Origin: Candidatus Competibacteraceae bacterium
GTDB taxonomy: Bacteria; Pseudomonadota; Gammaproteobacteria; Competibacterales; Competibacteraceae
Assembly: GCA_020444985.1 (NCBI GenBank)
Contig: JAGRHK010000089.1
Coordinates: 1-6,856 of the forward strand
Length of the DNA: 6,856 bases
Direction of reading: 5' to 3'
In this document: positions 4,891-6,856 of the stretch, one piece after another
How the letters are laid out: every line of letters begins with the position of its first letter
Numbering within the stretch: the stretch's first letter is position 1
Position numbers and translations under genes: made by a program
Notes under the pieces: model-generated
Seen by the model: the letters and a program-made list of their open reading frames with translations, nothing else
Told to the model about the DNA's origin: nothing
Databases searched by the model: none

Positions 4891-5827
4891 ACCGCAATTC
4901 TTTTGGCAACACAAATACGACGTTCTCCTCCCGGCCTGTGCTTTCCGTTACCGTCTCCGCCCCCAGTTCCCGCAGCCGAGCGATGACCTGTTGCACCAGC
5001 ACCTCGGGCGCGGAAGCGCCGGCGGTGACGCCGATCGCCGTTTTTCCGACGAGCCACGCGGGGTCGATATCGTCGGGCCCATCGATCAACTGCGCTGGCG
5101 CGCCTTCCTTCTCGGCCAGTTCCCGCAGGCGATTGGAATTGGAACTGTTGCGCGAGCCAACGACCAACAGCAACTCACAATCCCACGACAGATCCTTGAC
5201 CGCATCCTGACGATTCTGGGTAGCGTAGCAGATATCATCTTTGCGCGGTCCCTGAATGGCTGGAAAACGCTCGCGCAAGGCGGCGACGATGCGCGCCGTA
5301 TCGTCCACGGACAGTGTGGTTTGGGTCACATAAGCCAGTTCAGTGGGATCGCGCACCGCCAGCGCCTGAACATCCTCCACCGTTTCCACCAGATACATCC
5401 GCCCGCCGGCGTTCTCGTCATACTGACCCATGCTGCCCTCAACCTCGGGATGACCCGCATGGCCGATCAGGATGAGCTCGCGACTGGTGCGGGCATGGCG
5501 ACTGACCTCCAGATGAACTTTGGTGACCAGTGGACAAGTCGCGTCAAAAACCTTCAAGTTCCGCTGAGCCGCCTGTTCCTGGATAGCGCGCGACACGCCA
5601 TGAGCGCTGAAAATCAGCGTAGCGCCGTCCGGCACTTCATCGAGTTCTTCGACAAACACCGCCCCGCGTTGCCGCAAGTTGTCCACGACAAAGCGATTAT
5701 GCACCACTTCATGGCGCACATAGATGGGCGCTCCAAAAAGGTCCAGCGCCCGTTCGACGATGCCGATGGCGCGATCCACTCCAGCGCAGAAGCCGCGCGG
5801 GTTAGCCAGGTGAATGTGTGTGGTCAT
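4889..5827 (-). CDS. ispH: 4-hydroxy-3-methylbut-2-enyl diphosphate reductase
   Basis: A 312-aa cytoplasmic iron-sulfur enzyme, the last step of the MEP pathway. It reduces HMBPP to IPP and DMAPP, the building blocks of ubiquinone, undecaprenyl phosphate and other isoprenoids. The three cluster cysteines are in place: Cys14 (NPRGFCAGVDRAI), Cys98 (DATCPLVTKVH) and Cys200 (DDICYATQNRQ). Substrate-binding motifs are also intact: VVHN (His43), GHAGHPEVEG (His126, Glu128), TQTTLS (168-173), SSNSNRL (228-234) and GASAPE (270-275). The length matches E. coli IspH (316 aa). Start ATG 5827 is right for the family's N-terminus but has no recognisable Shine-Dalgarno. The 20-nt spacer after lspA is made of 7-nt repeats, so translation is probably coupled to lspA. 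It is the last gene of the ileS-lspA-ispH cluster. Confidence 0.97.
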   Translation of the reverse strand: MTTHIHLANPRGFCAGVDRAIGIVERALDLFGAPIYVRHEVVHNRFVVDNLRQRGAVFVEELDEVPDGATLIFSAHGVSRAIQEQAAQRNLKVFDATCPLVTKVHLEVSRHARTSRELILIGHAGHPEVEGSMGQYDENAGGRMYLVETVEDVQALAVRDPTELAYVTQTTLSVDDTARIVAALRERFPAIQGPRKDDICYATQNRQDAVKDLSWDCELLLVVGSRNSSNSNRLRELAEKEGAPAQLIDGPDDIDPAWLVGKTAIGVTAGASAPEVLVQQVIARLRELGAETVTESTGREENVVFVLPKELR

Positions 5828-5828
5828 G

Positions 5829-5852
5829 AGGTATCAGGTATCAGGCATCAGG
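5829..5852 (-). repeat. 7-bp tandem repeat at the lspA/ispH junction
   Basis: On the plus strand: AGGTATC, AGGTATC, AGGCATC and a partial AGG. On the coding strand the units read TGATGCC, TGATACC, TGATACC. The first TGA is the lspA stop, and the 7-nt period puts the next two TGAs in the other two frames. The repeat fills nearly the whole space to the ispH ATG. Confidence 0.85.
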
Positions 5853-6318
5853 TTTTGGAGGGCCGCAGCCAGAGACTTTCCACGACCAGCAACACGGCGC
5901 CGATGGTGATGGCGGAATCGGCGATGTTGAAGGCAGGCCAGTACCAGCGGTCATAGTAGAGTTGGATAAAGTCAATCACCTGGCCTAGCCAGGCCCGGTC
6001 AATCAAGTTGCCAATCGCGCCGCCCAGAATCAGCGCCAGAGCGACCGCCAGCCATTTTTCCTGTGGTTTAAGCCGCGCCAGCCAAATCACCAGGCCTATG
6101 CTGACCAGTGCGCCGAGTCCCAGAAAAAACCAGCGTTGCCAACCGCCGGCATCCGCCAGAAAACTGAAAGCCGCGCCGGTATTGTAAGTCAGCATCAGGT
6201 TAAACGAGGGCGTCACCGGTACAGGTTGATGCATGACCAGCAACGTCTCGGCCAGATATTTGGTGGCCTGGTCGAGGACAATGACCAGCAGGCTCAGCCA
6301 GATCCAAGGTTTGATCAT
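5848..6318 (-). CDS. lspA: Lipoprotein signal peptidase (signal peptidase II)
   Basis: A 156-aa inner-membrane aspartyl protease that cleaves the signal peptide from diacylglyceryl-modified prolipoproteins before the +1 cysteine. Four membrane helices are visible, at about 5-25, 61-81, 88-106 and 128-149. Conserved blocks follow in family order: LDQATKYL (15-22, Asp16), FNLMLTYNTGAAFSFL (39-54), GGAIGNLIDRAWLGQVIDFI (99-118) and FNIADSAITIG (130-140). The catalytic aspartates should be Asp116 (VIDF) and Asp134 (IAD). The length is normal (E. coli 164 aa). ATG 6318 has only a weak GGA-type ribosome site (CCGGAAAA) about 8 nt before it. A 62-nt gap separates it from the ileS stop. In E. coli fkpB follows lspA; here ispH follows directly. 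Confidence 0.97.
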   Translation of the reverse strand: MIKPWIWLSLLVIVLDQATKYLAETLLVMHQPVPVTPSFNLMLTYNTGAAFSFLADAGGWQRWFFLGLGALVSIGLVIWLARLKPQEKWLAVALALILGGAIGNLIDRAWLGQVIDFIQLYYDRWYWPAFNIADSAITIGAVLLVVESLWLRPSKT

Positions 6319-6380
6319 TGATTTTTCCGGGTAAGATGATTTTGCGGCACAGATAACTATGGTTGAGAGAAGGACTCATC
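6319..6380 (-). other. ileS-lspA intergenic spacer
   Basis: This 62-nt gap between the ileS stop and the lspA start contains no recognisable gene, terminator hairpin or clear promoter. Nothing in it argues against ileS and lspA being cotranscribed. Confidence 0.5.
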
Positions 6381-6856
6381 TCAAGCAAACCTCCTCTCCT
6401 CACCTGCCCCAAACGCATTCTCTACGCAGCGCCCGCACAGCTCCGGATGCTCGGCGTTATGGCCCACATCCTCGCGATGGTGCCAGCAGCGGACGCACTT
6501 GCCGTGCGTGCTAGGTGTGACCTGGACAACCAGCGACTGACCGTTCATGGACAGCGTTTCAGCGTCTGCCGGCGCTGCGGCGAACGGGTGAACACGCGCA
6601 TAAGAAGTGATGAAGAAGAACCGTAACTCATTGCCCAGCCGTCCCAGATCCGCCGCCAGTTCGCCATCGCAATACACATTGACTTCGGCGTCCAGCGACG
6701 AGCCAATATCGCCCGCGACCCGCGCTTGCTCCAGCCGCTTGCTCACCGCCTCGCGCACATCAATCAGGCGTTCCCAGTAAGCCGCGTTTAGCGCGTCGCC
6801 ATCGTCCACGGCGAACAATCCTGTATACCAGGTCGTCAGGAACACCGAAGGGCTAT
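6381..6856 (-). CDS. ileS: Isoleucyl-tRNA synthetase, C-terminal part (5' end outside window)
   Basis: The visible 157 residues begin SPSVFLTTWYTGLF and follow E. coli IleS to its end without a gap. They include AYWERLIDVREAVSKRLEQA, GNELRFFFITSYARV and the zinc-binding tail. The four zinc ligands are present as KCVRCWHH and LCGRC, with the same spacing as in E. coli (C-x2-C, 16 residues, C-x2-C), and the protein ends in EERRFA much as E. coli's ends in EKRKFA. IleS charges tRNA-Ile and edits misactivated valine. The visible piece covers the end of the anticodon-binding region and the zinc domain needed for aminoacylation. The catalytic HIGH and KMSKS motifs lie outside the window. It heads the same-strand cluster with lspA and ispH; the usual upstream neighbour, ribF, cannot be seen. 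Confidence 0.97.
   Translation of the reverse strand, partial: SPSVFLTTWYTGLFAVDDGDALNAAYWERLIDVREAVSKRLEQARVAGDIGSSLDAEVNVYCDGELAADLGRLGNELRFFFITSYARVHPFAAAPADAETLSMNGQSLVVQVTPSTHGKCVRCWHHREDVGHNAEHPELCGRCVENAFGAGEERRFA

Noticed and set aside
4859..5956. A 365-codon open frame on the plus strand opposite ispH
   Set aside because: It is antisense to a complete, motif-perfect ispH, and its translation resembles no family. It is a GC-rich shadow frame.
1..6856. CRISPR array, tRNA or rRNA genes, or phage defence genes
   Set aside because: I saw no regularly spaced repeats, no cloverleaf-type sequence and no defence-family motifs on either strand.

Overview
The window looks like a chromosomal segment of a GC-rich gammaproteobacterium. 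The evidence is an ileS-lspA-ispH run in the order typical of that class, and RecG, IspH, LspA and IleS proteins that follow the Escherichia coli family members almost motif by motif. I cannot name the genus from sequence alone.

Positions 1-1760 (minus strand) hold a compact metal/metalloid-type operon read right to left. A long DUF318/ArsP-type permease (460 aa) is followed after 17 nt by a 78-aa redox-active thioredoxin-like protein, and after another 10 nt by the start of a cation diffusion facilitator with a histidine-rich N-terminus, cut by the window edge. Just upstream (1776 to about 1955) lies the C-terminal third of an ArsR-family repressor, whose stop is 15 nt before the permease start. 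It was presumably the first gene of the operon, but its DNA-binding half is gone.

The ArsR remnant abuts a small IS200-type insertion sequence (about 1955-2556). This encodes a single Y1 (HUH) transposase, TnpA, and has a hairpin near each end plus two further hairpins between the transposase stop and the right end. The missing part of arsR is not found on the far side of the element, so a rearrangement or deletion accompanied or preceded the insertion. The operon has therefore lost its local repressor and probably its own promoter.

Positions 2557-2735 are AT-rich non-coding DNA that probably carries the recG promoter. recG (2736-4841, plus strand) encodes a full-length branched-DNA helicase. 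It converges on ispH, with 47 nt between the stops.

Positions 4889-6856 (minus strand) form the housekeeping cluster ileS (C-terminal end only), lspA and ispH: isoleucyl-tRNA synthetase, lipoprotein signal peptidase and the last enzyme of the MEP isoprenoid pathway. The fkpB gene that sits between lspA and ispH in E. coli is absent. Short tandem duplications lie at the lspA/ispH junction and at the ispH stop, and each leaves TGA stops in all three frames.

I found no CRISPR array, tRNA or rRNA. The most interesting part is the ArsR remnant/IS200/permease-thioredoxin-CDF block. Its individual families are known, so I would call it a disrupted resistance operon with a poorly characterised redox partner rather than a proven new system.
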